Assembly (NCBI RefSeq): GCF_037948395.1
Contig: NZ_CP149940.1
Span: forward strand, 3,286,001-3,350,000
Origin: Serratia nevei
GTDB taxonomy: Bacteria > Pseudomonadota > Gammaproteobacteria > Enterobacterales > Enterobacteriaceae
Direction: 5' to 3'
DNA: 64,000 bases
Position 1 is the first letter of the stretch. Each line of letters begins with the position of its first letter. The notes beneath the pieces were generated by a model. It worked only from the letters and a program-made list of their open reading frames with translations, was not told where the DNA came from and did no database searches. The translations under genes and the position numbers were made by a program. Positions 63,760-64,000 of the stretch are shown piece by piece.

Positions 63760-64000
63760 TTACAGCCCGCGCTTTTCCATCAGCAGCGCCAGATCGACCA
63801 ACCGATTGGAGAACCCCCATTCGTTGTCATACCAGGCGAGCACTTTCACCAGGTTGCCGCCGATGACCAGCGTAGACAAACCATCGATAATCGATGAACG
63901 CGCGTCGCCCCGATAGTCGCTCGACACCAGCGGTTCATCGCTGTACCCCAAAATTCCTTTCAGCGGGCCGGACGCCGCCGCCGCGCGGAAAGCGGCGTTG
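63760..64000 (-). CDS. Glyceraldehyde-3-phosphate dehydrogenase, C-terminal end only
   Basis: 79 residues of a GAPDH C-terminus; the gene continues past the right edge. [24 protein letters not shown]-type strand [20 protein letters not shown] and [15 protein letters not shown] are clear. The wording differs from the glycolytic GapA of enterobacteria and is nearer to alternative type-I GAPDHs such as the ArsJ-associated group. Which paralogue it is cannot be told from this part. Confidence 0.9.
   Translation of the reverse strand, partial: NAAFRAAAASGPLKGILGYSDEPLVSSDYRGDARSSIIDGLSTLVIGGNLVKVLAWYDNEWGFSNRLVDLALLMEKRGL

Overview
The window is about 59-60% GC chromosomal DNA of an enterobacterium. 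A Serratia (S. marcescens-like) chromosome is the best guess. The basis is the chaperone-usher fimbrial operons, the T6SS gene set, the MtfA gene, tRNA-Ser(CGA) and tRNA-Asn(GTT). This is recognition from protein families and was not tested by a database search.

Left part (1-18,000). A P/MR-P-type fimbrial operon runs off the left edge: pilin, PapH-like terminator subunit, usher. It is divergent from a PapI-like regulator. A MATE pump and a PulS/OutS-like lipoprotein follow. Next comes a microcin export pair (C39-peptidase ABC transporter plus HlyD-like adaptor) and a first microcin-like precursor. A second fimbrial operon (pilin, chaperone, usher, two-domain adhesin) lies directly upstream of that precursor on the same strand. 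Then come a PqaA-like alpha/beta hydrolase, a small membrane protein and a second microcin-like precursor.

Middle part (18,100-27,900). A LuxR-type regulator, a GNAT-like protein, a one-module NRPS with domain order C-A-T-E-C and a HAD phosphatase form a probable operon. Beyond an AT-rich stretch there is an unrecognised 96-residue gene, divergent from a third microcin-like precursor. The three precursors share the same 15-residue MKEL...GA leader, lie on both strands and are spread over 18 kb around a single exporter. This mixed ribosomal/non-ribosomal peptide locus is the best candidate for something undescribed.

T6SS (27,900-51,900). All genes are on the minus strand, in transcription order tssA, tssB, tssC, hcp, tssE, tssF, tssG, tssH(clpV), vgrG, DUF2169-pentapeptide, pentapeptide, DUF3540, DUF4150 (PAAR-like), tssJ, tssK, tssL (with OmpA domain), tssM, then a 117-residue unknown and a 37-residue membrane peptide. 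The VgrG carries about 29 heptad repeats at its C-terminus. No recognisable toxin and no Fha/PpkA/PppA genes are present.

Right part (53,500-64,000). A DoxX protein and an HTH-like protein come first. Then a hydroxamate-siderophore type uptake operon (TonB receptor, FhuD-like, fused FhuB-like, cyclic-peptide-type ABC exporter) is divergent from an AraC regulator, with a Fur-box-like site ahead of the receptor. The window ends with tRNA-Ser(CGA), mtfA, tRNA-Asn with a clear promoter, and the C-terminal end of a GAPDH gene.
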